Shown piece after piece: positions 43,941 through 52,882 of a DNA stretch of 55,012 nt. The stretch is from Hydrogenophaga intermedia. Lineage in GTDB: Bacteria > Pseudomonadota > Gammaproteobacteria > Burkholderiales > Burkholderiaceae_C. The stretch covers positions 1-55,012 of the forward strand of contig NZ_CCAE010000030.1 of assembly GCF_000723405.1 (NCBI RefSeq), in the 5' to 3' direction. The first letter of the stretch is position 1, and each line of letters begins with the position of its first letter. The notes under the pieces are model-generated. The model was not told the origin of the DNA and made no database searches. It saw only the letters and a list, made by a program, of their open reading frames with translations. A program made the position numbers and the translations under genes.

Positions 43941-45407
43941 CTAGTGGGCGACCGCATCGAAGACCACGCGCACCCGCAGGCCGCGCCGGGACGCGCCTGT
44001 GTCGAGTTGCAGTTGCGTGCGGTGCACGCGCGCGATGCCGTCGGCGATGGCCAGGCCCAGGCCGTGCCCGCTGCCGCTGGTGCCGGGCACACGGTAGAAG
44101 CGCTGCAACACGCGCTCGCGCTCGGCCGGCGCGATGCCCGGGCCGTCGTCCTCCACCTCGATCCAGGCCGCTGCGGCCCCCCCGCCCTGGCCACAGCGCA
44201 GGGTGACACTGCCCTGCGCCGGCGTGTACTTGATGGCGTTGTCCACCAGGTTGATCAGCAGCTCGCGCAGCAGCCAGGTGTGGCCTCGCACCTGGGCGGG
44301 GGCGGCTTCGAGGCCGAGGTCGATGCGGCGGGCGCTGGCGGCGTCCAGGAAATGGGCGAGCACGGTTTCGCAGAGTTCGGCGAGGTCCACCGTCTCCAGG
44401 GCCGCATGGTCGTCGCGCAGCGCGTCGGCGCGCGACAGGGCCAGCAACTGGTTGGCGAGCTGGGTGGTGTTGCGCGTGGCGTCGCGCAGGCGCAGCACCT
44501 GCTCGGCGCGCAGGCTGAGCAGGTCGCCCGCGCCCATGCTGCGCGCTGCCTGGGCCCAGGCCTCCACCTGGGCCTGCAGGCCGGCCAGGGGCGTGCGCAA
44601 CTGGTGCGCGGCATCGGCCACGAAGCGCCGTTGCGTGTCGCTCTGTTCATTGACGCGCGCGAACAGGCGGTTGAGCGCGTCCACCAGCGGGCGCACCTCG
44701 GCCGGGGTCTGGCGTTCGTCGATGGGGCTCAGGTCGCGCGGCGAACGGCGCTCCACCGCCTGCTTCAGGTCCATTAGCGGGCGCAGCGCGCGCGTGACGC
44801 CCCAGCCCAGCACGCCGGCCGCCACCGCGAAGAGCGCGAGGTTGGGCAGCAGCACGCGCAGCAGCACGTTGCGCAGCCAGTGCTGGCGCGCGTCGCTGCC
44901 GTCGGCCAGCATCAGGATGAGTTCGCCCGCCTCCGTGGCCGCGCGCTGCGCCACCACACGGTGCGTGACGCCGCCTTCGACCACGCTCACGAACTCGGGC
45001 GCTTCGGTGGAGGGCAGCAGCACGGGCAGCCACTCGGCGCCGAACAGGCGCTCACCCTGGGCATCGAAGACGCCCACGGCGGTGTGGCCATCGCGGTCGG
45101 CCAGGAACTCCTGGATCGGCGGGGCCATGAGCAGGGTGAGGCTGGGCGCTTCGCGGGCGAGGTCGCCGGCCACCGAAGGCGCGTCACGCGGCACCAGCAC
45201 CGAATCGGCCAGCATGGGCACCAGGCGCAGCAGGCGCTGGTCCTGTTGCAGCGCGGCGGTACCCGCGGTCTGGTAGTGGAAGGCCACCGTGACCGCACCG
45301 ATCACGGCGATGGTGGCCAGCAGCATCACCAGCAGGCGCCGTCGCAGGCCACCGATCATGTCGCGCGGGGCGCCCGGTTCAGGCGGCGTCGGCGCGGCCG
45401 GCGGCAT
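43941..45407 (-). CDS. TctE/QseC-like sensor histidine kinase
   Basis: A 488-residue membrane kinase: helix at about 22-45, periplasmic sensor (about 50-175), second helix (about 180-205), HAMP-like linker, H-box AHQLRTPLAG (His268), and an HATPase domain (LVDNAIKYTP, DDGPGI, GHGLGLAI). I use ATG 45407, which overlaps the response regulator by 29 bp, because GGAAGG lies 6 bases upstream; the ATG at 45359 has no ribosome site. The signal is unknown; related kinases sense tricarboxylates, but no transporter is adjacent. Confidence 0.88.
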   Translation of the reverse strand: MPPAAPTPPEPGAPRDMIGGLRRRLLVMLLATIAVIGAVTVAFHYQTAGTAALQQDQRLLRLVPMLADSVLVPRDAPSVAGDLAREAPSLTLLMAPPIQEFLADRDGHTAVGVFDAQGERLFGAEWLPVLLPSTEAPEFVSVVEGGVTHRVVAQRAATEAGELILMLADGSDARQHWLRNVLLRVLLPNLALFAVAAGVLGWGVTRALRPLMDLKQAVERRSPRDLSPIDERQTPAEVRPLVDALNRLFARVNEQSDTQRRFVADAAHQLRTPLAGLQAQVEAWAQAARSMGAGDLLSLRAEQVLRLRDATRNTTQLANQLLALSRADALRDDHAALETVDLAELCETVLAHFLDAASARRIDLGLEAAPAQVRGHTWLLRELLINLVDNAIKYTPAQGSVTLRCGQGGGAAAAWIEVEDDGPGIAPAERERVLQRFYRVPGTSGSGHGLGLAIADGIARVHRTQLQLDTGASRRGLRVRVVFDAVAH

Positions 45408-46071
45408 CGGTGCCTTCCAGGCGGTAGCCGAATCCGCGGATGGCGCGCACGGCGATGCCTGCGGGCTCGAGCTTGGCCCGCAGCCGCGACACGTAGACCT
45501 CGATTGCGTTGGGTGTGATCTCCTTGTCCCAGCCGGTGAGCGCGGCCAGCAGCTTGTCCTTGGCCACGGGTTTGGGGGTTTGCATCAGCATGTACTCGAG
45601 CACAGTCCACTCGCGCGGACCCACCTCCATCGGCTGGCCCGCGAGCGTGACGCGCCGGTGGGCCGTGTCCATCTCCAGCGCGCCGAAGCTCAGCACGGCG
45701 GAGGTGGCGGCCTGCGAGCGGCGCAGCAGCGCGCGCAGGCGCGCGAGCAGCTCGGGCAGTTCATAGGGCTTGACCATGTAGTCGTCGGCGCCGAGGTCCA
45801 GGCCCTGCACACGGTCGTGCAGCGCGTCGCGCGCGGTGAGGATCAGCACCGGCAGCGCGAGGCCGAGCGCGCGGATGTGGCGCGTGAGCGCCAGGCCATC
45901 GCCGCCGGGCAGGCCGATGTCGAGGATGGCGGCGTCGAAGGCCTCGCGCTCGAGCACCTGCTCGGCGCGCTCGGCGCTGCCCACCCAGTCGACGGTGTAA
46001 CCGGCGTCGGTGAGGCCCAGCTTGATGCCACTGGCGACCATGACGTCGTCTTCGACGAGGAGCAGGCGCAT
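45379..46071 (-). CDS. OmpR-family response regulator (TctD/QseB-like)
   Basis: A 230-residue regulator with a receiver domain (acidic pair VEDD at 7-10, phospho-acceptor Asp51 in AAILDIGLP, Lys101) and a C-terminal winged helix (VAKDKLLAALTGWDKEITPNAIEVYVSRLRAKLE). It is transcribed before the overlapping kinase gene. Targets are unknown. Confidence 0.9.
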   Translation of the reverse strand: MRLLLVEDDVMVASGIKLGLTDAGYTVDWVGSAERAEQVLEREAFDAAILDIGLPGGDGLALTRHIRALGLALPVLILTARDALHDRVQGLDLGADDYMVKPYELPELLARLRALLRRSQAATSAVLSFGALEMDTAHRRVTLAGQPMEVGPREWTVLEYMLMQTPKPVAKDKLLAALTGWDKEITPNAIEVYVSRLRAKLEPAGIAVRAIRGFGYRLEGTDAAGRADAA

Positions 46072-46122
46072 GGTGTCAATGCGGTGGTTTCGCCGCCACG
46101 CAGTGGTGGAGCGTGGGGGCCT

Positions 46123-47019
46123 TCACCCTTTGATCATGGTGCCGAAGGGCTCATTGCCCAGCACCTCGAGCAGCAACGCGTGCGGCACGCGTCCATCGAT
46201 GATGTGCACCGCGTTCACACCGCTCTTCGCGGCGTCCAGCGCCCCGGCGATCTTGGGGATCATGCCGCCGGAGATGGTGCCGTCGCGCACCAGCTCGTCG
46301 ATGCGCTGGGGCGTGAGCTCGGTGAGCAGCTCGCCGCTCTTGTCGAGCACGCCACGGATGTTGGTGAGCATCAACAACTTCTCGGCCTGCAGCACGGTGG
46401 CCAGCCGGGCGGCCACCACGTCGGCGTTGATGTTGTAGCTCTCGTTCTGCTCGCCATAGCCGATGGGGCTGACCACGGGGATGAACTGGTCGTCCTGCAG
46501 GGCCTTCACCACGGCGGGGTCGATGCCCACGATGTCGCCGACCTGGCCCACGTCGTGCTCGCGCGCCGGGTCGGCCTGGTCGGCCAGGCGCAGCTTGCGC
46601 GCGCGGATCATGGCGCCGTCGCGGCCCGTGAGGCCCACGGCCTTGCCGCCGGCCTGGTTGATGAGGCCCACGATGTCCTGCTGCACCTCGCCGGCCAGCA
46701 CCCACTCGACGACCTCCATGGTCTCGGCGTCGGTGACGCGCATGCCCTGGATGAACTCGCCCTTCTTGCCCAGGCGCTTGAGCAGGGTCTCGATCTGCGG
46801 GCCGCCGCCGTGCACCACCACGGGATTGATGCCCACCAGCTTGAGCAGCACCACGTCTTCGGCGAAGTCCTGTTGCAGGGCCGGGTCGGTCATGGCGTTG
46901 CCGCCGTATTTGATGACCATGGTCTTGCCGTGGTACTGCCGGATGTAGGGCAGCGCCTGGGCGAGGATCTCCGCGCGGTCGCGCGGGGCAACGGTGGTGA
47001 TGTCGGGGGCGGTGGACAT
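46123..47019 (-). CDS. argB: Acetylglutamate kinase ArgB
   Basis: A 298-residue amino-acid kinase that phosphorylates N-acetylglutamate in arginine synthesis. Motifs are [34 protein letters not shown] and the C-terminal SGGMIPKI. The ATG at 47019 gives the family start. It is followed on the same strand by the two-component genes 51 bp downstream. Confidence 0.95.
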   Translation of the reverse strand: MSTAPDITTVAPRDRAEILAQALPYIRQYHGKTMVIKYGGNAMTDPALQQDFAEDVVLLKLVGINPVVVHGGGPQIETLLKRLGKKGEFIQGMRVTDAETMEVVEWVLAGEVQQDIVGLINQAGGKAVGLTGRDGAMIRARKLRLADQADPAREHDVGQVGDIVGIDPAVVKALQDDQFIPVVSPIGYGEQNESYNINADVVAARLATVLQAEKLLMLTNIRGVLDKSGELLTELTPQRIDELVRDGTISGGMIPKIAGALDAAKSGVNAVHIIDGRVPHALLLEVLGNEPFGTMIKG

Positions 47020-47054
47020 GCGCGGGCTTCTTCCGTGAGGCACAAAAACCCCGG

Positions 47055-47060
47055 ATTCTA
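47055..47060 (-). promoter_or_regulatory. Candidate -10 element of argB
   Basis: On the minus strand TAGAAT in the context CTCTAGAATCC lies 35 bp upstream of argB. No convincing -35 hexamer is found, so this is a weak call. Confidence 0.35.
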
Positions 47061-47089
47061 GAGACGCGCCGGCACCGCCCGATGGCGCC

Positions 47090-49075
47090 TCAGAAGTGAA
47101 TCCCTCGCATCATCTGCTGCATGGCGATCGCTTCGGGGGACAACTGCGACTTCGCGCCTTTTTCCCCTTTCGCCGCCGCCGAGTCCGGAAACATGCGAAA
47201 GCTCGTGTTCATCACGATCTGAGCGATGCGCGGCGCGAGCGCGTGCATCACCTGTCCCGTCAAGCCCAGACGCGTGGCGATGCGCACCGGCTTGTCGATG
47301 CAGGCCTGCGCGATCATGTCGGCGGCCTCTTCGGGCGCCAGCGTGGGCACGTTGTTGTAGATCTTGGTGGGCGCGATCATGGGCGTGCGCACCAGGGGCA
47401 TGTTGATCGTGGTGAAGGTAATGCCCTGGTCGGCGAACTCGCTGCTGGCGCAGCGCGTCCAGGCGTCCAGCGCGGCCTTGCTGGCCACGTAGGCACTGAA
47501 GCGCGGCGCGTTGGTGAGCACGCCGATGGAGCTGATGTTGACCACGTGCCCGCGGCGGCGCTGCACCATGCCCGGCAGCAGGCCCATGGTCACGCGCAGG
47601 CAGCCGAAGTAGTTGAGCTGCATCGTGCGCTCGAAGTCGTGGAAGCGGTCGTAGCTGCCTTCGATGGCGCGGCGGATGGAACGGCCCGCGTTGTTGATGA
47701 GGAAGTCCACGCCGCCGTGGTTGCGCACCAGCAGTTGCGTAAAGCGGTCGCAGTCGGCCATGTCGGCGATGTCGGCCGGGTAGGCGATGAACTCGTAGCC
47801 CTTGGCCTTGGCTTCCTTGCAGGCCTCGTCGAGCTTGTCCTGGTCACGGCCGCAGATGATGGTGGTGGCGCCCGCCTCGGCGAAGGTGTGCGCCGCCGCC
47901 AGCCCGATGCCGGAGCTACCGCCCGTGACCAGGACCACCTTTCCCGCGACGGTCCCCCTCAGGCTGCGGTCTCGGTGCAGGTCGGGGTCGAGGTGGCGCT
48001 CCCAGTAGTCCCACAGGCGCCAGGCGTAGTCCTTCAGGTTCGGGCATTCCACGCCGCTGCCCTTGAGCGCTGCCAGCGTGGCGCGGCAGTCGAAGCGCGT
48101 GGGGTAGTTGACGAAGGTGAGCATGTCCTCGGGCAGGCCCAGGTCCTTCATCACCGCGTCGCGCACGCGGCGCACCGGGGCCAGCGCCATCAGGCCCTTC
48201 TTCACGCTCTTGGGAATGAAGCCCAGCAACGCCGCGTTGACGAACAGGTTCATCTTGGGCGCGTGCGCGGCCTTGCTGAAGATGTCGAGCACGTCGCCCA
48301 CGCGGTAGCCCACCGGGTCCACCAGGTGGAAGCACTCGCCGCCCTTGCGTTCGCCGTGGGCGATGTGGTCGAGCGCGCTGACCACGAAGTCCACCGGCAC
48401 GATGTTGATGCGTCCGCCCTCCAGGCCGATGCTGGGCATCCACGGCGGCAGGATCTGGCGCATGCGCTGGATGAGCTTGAAGAAGTAGTACGGCCCGTCG
48501 ATCTTGTCCATCTCGCCGCTCTGGCTGTCGCCCACCACCATGGCGGGGCGGTACACGGTCCAGGGCAGCTTGCTCTCGGCGCGCACGAGCTTCTCGCTCT
48601 CGTGCTTGGTCATGAAATACGGGTGGTCGATGTTCTCGGCCTCCTCGAACATGTCTTCGCGGAACACGCCTTCGTACAGGCCAGCGGCGGCGATGGAGGA
48701 GACGTGGTGGAAGTGGCCCGCGCCGATCGCCTTGGCCAGCTCTAGCGTGTGGCGCGTGCCGTCGATGTTGACGGCCACCTGGCTCTCTTCGTCGGCGCCC
48801 AGGTCGTACACCGCGGCCAGGTGGAAGAAGTGGTCGACCTGGCCTTTCAGGGCCTTGATGTCGTCGGCCGAGACGCCGAGCTTCTTCTCGGTGAGGTCGC
48901 CGAACACCGGCACCGCGCGCGTGGGCCCCACGCCCCAGTACTCGCGCAGCCCGGCCACCTTGGCCTCGCTCTCGCGGCGGATGAGGAAGTGCACCACCGC
49001 CCCCTTGCGCTGCAGCAGCTTGCGGACGAGGCGCTTGCCGATGAAGCCGGTGGCTCCGGTGACGAAGTACTGCAT
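47090..49075 (-). CDS. Alcohol-forming fatty acyl-CoA/ACP reductase (two-domain SDR)
   Basis: A 661-residue protein with two reductase domains. Domain 1 (about 1-370) is an extended SDR of the fatty acyl reductase type: TGATGFIG (7-14) and active site Tyr153/Lys157 (YFMTK). Domain 2 (about 375-600) is a classical [11 protein letters not shown] (384-391), NNAG, Tyr529/Lys533. The order, the length of 661 and blocks such as [16 protein letters not shown] and [12 protein letters not shown] match the Marinobacter Maqu_2507 enzyme, which reduces acyl-CoA or acyl-ACP directly to fatty alcohol for wax esters. A wax ester synthase is not in the window. A phasin gene is divergent from it. Confidence 0.85.
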   Translation of the reverse strand: MQYFVTGATGFIGKRLVRKLLQRKGAVVHFLIRRESEAKVAGLREYWGVGPTRAVPVFGDLTEKKLGVSADDIKALKGQVDHFFHLAAVYDLGADEESQVAVNIDGTRHTLELAKAIGAGHFHHVSSIAAAGLYEGVFREDMFEEAENIDHPYFMTKHESEKLVRAESKLPWTVYRPAMVVGDSQSGEMDKIDGPYYFFKLIQRMRQILPPWMPSIGLEGGRINIVPVDFVVSALDHIAHGERKGGECFHLVDPVGYRVGDVLDIFSKAAHAPKMNLFVNAALLGFIPKSVKKGLMALAPVRRVRDAVMKDLGLPEDMLTFVNYPTRFDCRATLAALKGSGVECPNLKDYAWRLWDYWERHLDPDLHRDRSLRGTVAGKVVLVTGGSSGIGLAAAHTFAEAGATTIICGRDQDKLDEACKEAKAKGYEFIAYPADIADMADCDRFTQLLVRNHGGVDFLINNAGRSIRRAIEGSYDRFHDFERTMQLNYFGCLRVTMGLLPGMVQRRRGHVVNISSIGVLTNAPRFSAYVASKAALDAWTRCASSEFADQGITFTTINMPLVRTPMIAPTKIYNNVPTLAPEEAADMIAQACIDKPVRIATRLGLTGQVMHALAPRIAQIVMNTSFRMFPDSAAAKGEKGAKSQLSPEAIAMQQMMRGIHF

Positions 49076-49291
49076 GGGGGCTCCTGTGTGTGGTGGTTCG
49101 CGTGCCGCGAAGGGGCATCGTTCGCGATTCTGTTGCACGCAATCGGACGGGCCATTCCGCAGAAACCCGTGGCCGGTTTTAGTCGCCGTACCCTACACAG
49201 GCCCGGCACGGGCGTCCACCATGCGCGGCAATGGCGGTGCCCCCGTGCGCCGCCAGCGCATCCGCAGCAACCACCACAGGAGCCCCGAACC

Positions 49292-49858
49292 ATGGTCAAG
49301 AAGATCCAGAAGAAGGGCGGCAGCGCCCGCGCATCCGCCGCCAACGGCACCGGCGCTTCGCCGCTGGCGGGCGCCATCAAGGACTCGGCCCAGCAGATCT
49401 GGCTGGCCGGCCTGGGCGCATTCTCCAAGGCGCAGGAAGAAGGCGGCAAGGCCTTCGAGACCCTGGTGAAGGAAGGCATGAGCATCCAGCGCAAGACCCA
49501 GACGGCGGCAGAGGAGCGCATCAGCGAGGCCACCAGCCGCGTGAGCAGCATGGCCAACGAGATCCAGAGCAAGGCCGCCGGCCAGTGGGACAAGCTGGAG
49601 AGCCTGTTCGAGGAGCGCGTGGCCAAGGCCCTGGGCAAACTGGGCGTGCCCTCGGCGCGCGACGTGGAGGCGCTCATGGAGCGCATCGACGCGCTCAACC
49701 AGCAGGTGCTCAAACTCGGCGGCGTGGGCGTGTCGGCCGGCAAGCCCGCGCGCAAGGCTGCGGCCAAGTCCGCCCCCGCCAAGGCCGCCCCCCGCAAGGC
49801 GCCCGCCAAGCGCGCGCCGGCACGCAAGGCCGTGGCGAAGAAGGGCTCGGCCACCTGA
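49292..49858 (+). CDS. Polyhydroxyalkanoate granule phasin (PhaF/PhaI-type)
   Basis: A 188-residue granule-associated protein. The N-terminal phasin domain (about 22-125) begins IKDSAQQIWLAGLGAFSKAQEEGGKAFETL; a heptad segment (VEALMERIDALNQQVLKL) suggests oligomerisation. The C-terminal 40 residues are Ala/Lys/Pro repeats resembling histone H1, as in PhaF, which bind DNA and help distribute granules. AGGAG lies 8 bases before the ATG. It is divergent from the fatty acyl reductase gene and followed by a strong hairpin. Confidence 0.9.
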   Translation: MVKKIQKKGGSARASAANGTGASPLAGAIKDSAQQIWLAGLGAFSKAQEEGGKAFETLVKEGMSIQRKTQTAAEERISEATSRVSSMANEIQSKAAGQWDKLESLFEERVAKALGKLGVPSARDVEALMERIDALNQQVLKLGGVGVSAGKPARKAAAKSAPAKAAPRKAPAKRAPARKAVAKKGSAT

Positions 49859-49861
49859 TGC

Positions 49862-49884
49862 GTGCTGCTGCACCGCAGCAGCAC
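49862..49884 (+). terminator. Perfect hairpin after the phasin gene
   Basis: GTGCTGCTG-CACCG-CAGCAGCAC is a 9-bp perfect stem with a 5-base loop starting 4 bp after the phasin stop. No U-tract follows, so it may act as an attenuator or mRNA-stability element rather than a full terminator. Confidence 0.5.
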
Positions 49885-49901
49885 TGAGCAGGGCCGCGCC
49901 C

Positions 49902-49907
49902 TACACT
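49902..49907 (+). promoter_or_regulatory. Candidate -10 for a leaderless patatin transcript
   Basis: TACACT lies 7 bp before the patatin ATG at 49915, and no ribosome binding site is visible between. Transcription would start at or next to the ATG, giving a leaderless mRNA. No clear -35 element is present. Confidence 0.35.
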
Positions 49908-49914
49908 CGGCCGA

Positions 49915-51129
49915 ATGGCCCGCACCCGCCCACGCCCCGCCGCCAGCCCGCGCGCGCCGCGCATCGCGCTGGCGCTGGCCGGTGGCGGCCCGCTGGGTGC
50001 CATCTACGAGATTGGCGCCCTGTGCGCGCTCGACGATGCACTCGACGGCCTGGACCTCAACGCCTGCGATCACTACGTGGGCGTGTCGGCGGGCGGTTTC
50101 ATTGCCGCCGCGCTGGCCAACGGCATCAGCCCGCGCGAACTGTGCGAAACCTTCATCGAAGACCGACCCCGGCTCGACGGCTTCGACCCCGCCTGGCTGA
50201 TGCAGCCCGCCTGGGGCGAGTTCGCGCGACGCCTGCGAACGCTGCCTCGGCTCGCTGGCGAAGCGGCGTGGTCCTGGCTGGTGCAAGGCAAGGCATTGAG
50301 CCAGGCGGCCGAGCGACTGGGTGCCGCGCTGCCCGCCGGCGTGCTGGACAACGACATCATCCACCGCGAGATCGCCCGCCTCTTCAGCCTGCCGGGGCGC
50401 AGCAACCGCTTTGGCGACCTGCGGTCGCGCCTCACCCTGGTGGCCACCGACCTGGACTCCGGCGAGGCCGCGCCCTTCGGCCAGCCGGGCTGGGACCACG
50501 TTCCGATCTCGCTCGCCATCCAGGCCAGCGCCGCCCTGCCCGGCCTGTTCCCGCCGGTCGAGATCGATGGCCGCCATTACGTGGACGGCGCGCTGAAGAA
50601 GACGATGCACGCCTCGGTGGCGCTGGACGAAGGCGTGGACCTGCTGCTCTGCATCAACCCCCTGGTGCCCTATCACGCCACACCGGACGCGACGCACGAA
50701 GGCCGAATCCCCGCGCTGGTGGAAGGTGGCCTGCCGGTGGTCATGAGCCAGACGTTCCGGTCCATGATCCATTCGCGCCTCGTGCTGGCCTTCGAACGCT
50801 ACGAGCGCACCTACCCCGACACCGACATCGTGCTGATCGAGCCCGACCAGCGCGACGCCGAGCTTTTCTTCGCCAACACCTTCAGCTACCGCCAGCGCCG
50901 CGAAATGGCCGAGCACGCCTACCAGCGCACCCGCGCCTTGCTGAAGTTGCGAGCCGGGCGATTGGAACCGCAGCTGGCGCGCCACGGCATCCGCATCAAC
51001 CACGCCCTGTTGGCCGACCCGGCACAGCGCTTGATCGACACTCGCTGGCAGCCCGCCGACAGCGCCGTGGCCATGCGGCTGCACCGCGTGCTCGATGAAC
51101 TGCAGCGTCGACTGCCGACCGCCGCCTAG
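49915..51129 (+). CDS. Patatin-like phospholipase (cytoplasmic)
   Basis: A 404-residue hydrolase without a signal peptide. The oxyanion region is AGGGPLGAIYEIGAL, the nucleophile is Ser58 in GVSAGG, and the catalytic Asp is in VDGALKKT. A Ser-Asp dyad lipase is expected, acting on phospholipids, triacylglycerol or possibly intracellular storage polymer. It lies between a phasin and a TetR gene, suggesting a role in storage-lipid turnover; this is inferred from context. Confidence 0.87.
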   Translation: MARTRPRPAASPRAPRIALALAGGGPLGAIYEIGALCALDDALDGLDLNACDHYVGVSAGGFIAAALANGISPRELCETFIEDRPRLDGFDPAWLMQPAWGEFARRLRTLPRLAGEAAWSWLVQGKALSQAAERLGAALPAGVLDNDIIHREIARLFSLPGRSNRFGDLRSRLTLVATDLDSGEAAPFGQPGWDHVPISLAIQASAALPGLFPPVEIDGRHYVDGALKKTMHASVALDEGVDLLLCINPLVPYHATPDATHEGRIPALVEGGLPVVMSQTFRSMIHSRLVLAFERYERTYPDTDIVLIEPDQRDAELFFANTFSYRQRREMAEHAYQRTRALLKLRAGRLEPQLARHGIRINHALLADPAQRLIDTRWQPADSAVAMRLHRVLDELQRRLPTAA

Positions 51130-51153
51130 TCACCGGTGAGAGACACCGCGCGC

Positions 51154-51807
51154 ATGCCCAAGAAAGCCCCCCGCCGCACGGCTGAACGCATCCTGGAAAC
51201 CACGCTGGAGCTGTTCAACCGCTTTGGCGAACCCAACGTCTCCACCACGCTGATCTCGGCCGAGCTGGGCATCAGCCCCGGCAACCTGTACTACCACTAC
51301 CCGGCCAAGGACGAGCTCATCAACTCGCTGTTCGAGCGCTATGAGCGGTCATTGAATGAATTGCTGGGCGCGGCCGATGGCGTGCGCCATGTGGAAGACG
51401 CCTGGTTCTTCCTGCACTCGCTGTTCGAGCGCATCTGGGAATACCGCTTTCTCTACCGCGACCTGAACGACCTGCTGTCGAAAAACCGCCTGCTGGAGAC
51501 GCGCTTTCAGGGACTGCTGGCGGCCAAGACACGCGCCGTGCGTGGCCTGCTGGGCGGCCTGGGACGCTCGGGTGCCATACAGATCGACAGCCGGGAAGTG
51601 GAGCCCACGGCGGACAGCATGGTGGTGCTGCTGACCTACTGGCTGAGCTTTGAATACGTGCGCGACCCGCGCCGCGCGCTGGAGCCGGACCACGCCCAGG
51701 CCGCTCTGCTGCGCGGCGCGCAGCACGTGCTGCACCAACTGGCGCCGTACCTGGAGCCGGCGCAGCGGCAACACCTCATGGCGCTGTCGTCGGCATACCA
51801 ACGGTGA
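51154..51807 (+). CDS. TetR-family regulator
   Basis: A 217-residue TetR protein, with helix-turn-helix STTLISAELGISPGNLYYHYPAKDELI and an all-helical C-terminal domain (FLHSLFERIWEYRFLYRDLNDLL). I chose ATG 51154; the GTG at 51136 (223 residues) lies 6 bp after the patatin stop and is also possible. It likely forms an operon with the patatin gene. The 3' end overlaps the convergent hypothetical gene by 32 bp. Confidence 0.87.
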   Translation: MPKKAPRRTAERILETTLELFNRFGEPNVSTTLISAELGISPGNLYYHYPAKDELINSLFERYERSLNELLGAADGVRHVEDAWFFLHSLFERIWEYRFLYRDLNDLLSKNRLLETRFQGLLAAKTRAVRGLLGGLGRSGAIQIDSREVEPTADSMVVLLTYWLSFEYVRDPRRALEPDHAQAALLRGAQHVLHQLAPYLEPAQRQHLMALSSAYQR

Positions 51808-52141
51808 ACGGCATCCCGAGGAAGCGCGCGGCGCTGCGAACCGCCGGTTTCATCTCGCCGATGTGCAACCATAGAAAGTAGTTCGCGGCGTCGAACGGAC
51901 TGGTGAACACCGCGGGACGCAACCGGCGCCCTCGCTCGGCGTAGTAGACCACCCACACATCGCCCTCGTAGTGCATGCACCAGCCGCCCCGGGGAAATGC
52001 ATCGGGCACGCCCAGCATCTTCACGTTGACGTCGACCCCCAGGCGCTCCAACTCCTCCGCCAGTTCGTCAAACGCCCAGGTCAGCGGCAACTCCCGTCGG
52101 GGCAGGGGCAGTTCGTAGTACGGGTCCCACTCGATGTTCAT
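51776..52141 (-). CDS. Hypothetical protein, candidate CDI immunity protein
   Basis: A 121-residue soluble protein. AGGAGG lies 5 bases before the ATG at 52141. The sequence (GGWCMHYEGDVWVVYYAERGRRLRPAVF-type strand pattern, then DAANYFLWLHIG) looks like a compact alpha/beta immunity protein, but I recognise no family. It follows the displaced CdiA fragment on the same strand, the position of a cdiI gene. Its cognate toxin domain would have been lost. Overlaps the TetR gene end. Confidence 0.65.
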   Translation of the reverse strand: MNIEWDPYYELPLPRRELPLTWAFDELAEELERLGVDVNVKMLGVPDAFPRGGWCMHYEGDVWVVYYAERGRRLRPAVFTSPFDAANYFLWLHIGEMKPAVRSAARFLGMPFTVGMPTTAP

Positions 52142-52242
52142 GATTCCTCCTGGGGTGGTTGGCCTGCACAGCAGGTCGACTTCCATTGAACACGAACACC
52201 AACGTCTTCGTGGCTGCTGACGATGGTGGGATCACATCTTGA

Positions 52243-52590
52243 TCACAGTTCTGCCATGCAAGTGCGCGAGCAACGGCCGGACGATCCCTCGTTGATGACG
52301 ACCTGGGCCTGGATCTCGTCGCTGACCTTCTCCCGGTCAAAGATTGGCGTCAGCCCGGTCTCGGCGTCGCCCGTGCGGGCGTCCTTGTGGCCCGCGATGT
52401 TCGAGATGCCCGCCCTTGTGGTGCTGCTGGCCTGGCCATCGTCGGCGCCCACGCCCGCGCCGCTGCTGCCGAGGTGGCCGCCCCCGCCCACCGTCGCGCT
52501 GCTGGACTTGGCCTTGTAACGCGCCTCGTTGTGCACGTCCTGCAGCTCCACCCCGCCTTCGCTGTGGAAGTCGTTGCGCTGCTCGTCCAT
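52243..52590 (-). pseudogene. Displaced CdiA pre-toxin fragment
   Basis: An open frame of 115 codons whose middle reads like the segment between FHA-2 repeats and the toxin of large CdiA exoproteins (ARYKAKSSSATVGGGG, SSTTRAGISNIAGHKDARTGDAETG, IFDREKVSDEIQAQVVI). The end (EGSSGRCSRTCMAEL) is unrelated, so the fragment breaks off where the toxin domain should follow. A stop lies three codons before the ATG. It is a relic of a second cdiA 3' module. Confidence 0.75.
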
Positions 52591-52663
52591 GACCTCCTAC
52601 GTGCTCGCGATCGCGTCAGCTCGGGCTCAAGATCACCTGTTCGGCAAGCCAGCCAAGTCCCCG

Positions 52664-52870
52664 CTATTCCTCAACGCCGACACGTTGCATCAAGTCTCCC
52701 AACTCTCTAGCGATGTCCGCTGCATGCTCCATCGGCGCGCCGACACGCAGTGGGAAATCACGCTTGTCCAGTGCGGCAAAGGCCTCTCGCAGGCAGGACT
52801 TCAAAATCAGAAGCTCCGAATCGCTCAGTTCGAGCGTCAGAGACCCACTACGATTTCGAGACAAGTTCAT
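52664..52870 (-). CDS. Small protein, candidate immunity gene of the adjacent CdiA
   Basis: A 68-residue acidic, mostly helical protein (LTLELSDSELLILKSCLREAFAALDKRDFPLRVGA). The ATG at 52870 is 12 bp after the CdiA-like stop on the same strand, exactly where cdiI genes lie. The ribosome site is weak (GAAAGA). I recognise only a family of small uncharacterised proteins with an ELSDxEL motif. Immunity function is inferred from position. Confidence 0.65.
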   Translation of the reverse strand: MNLSRNRSGSLTLELSDSELLILKSCLREAFAALDKRDFPLRVGAPMEHAADIARELGDLMQRVGVEE

Positions 52871-52882
52871 CGTCAGTGTCTT

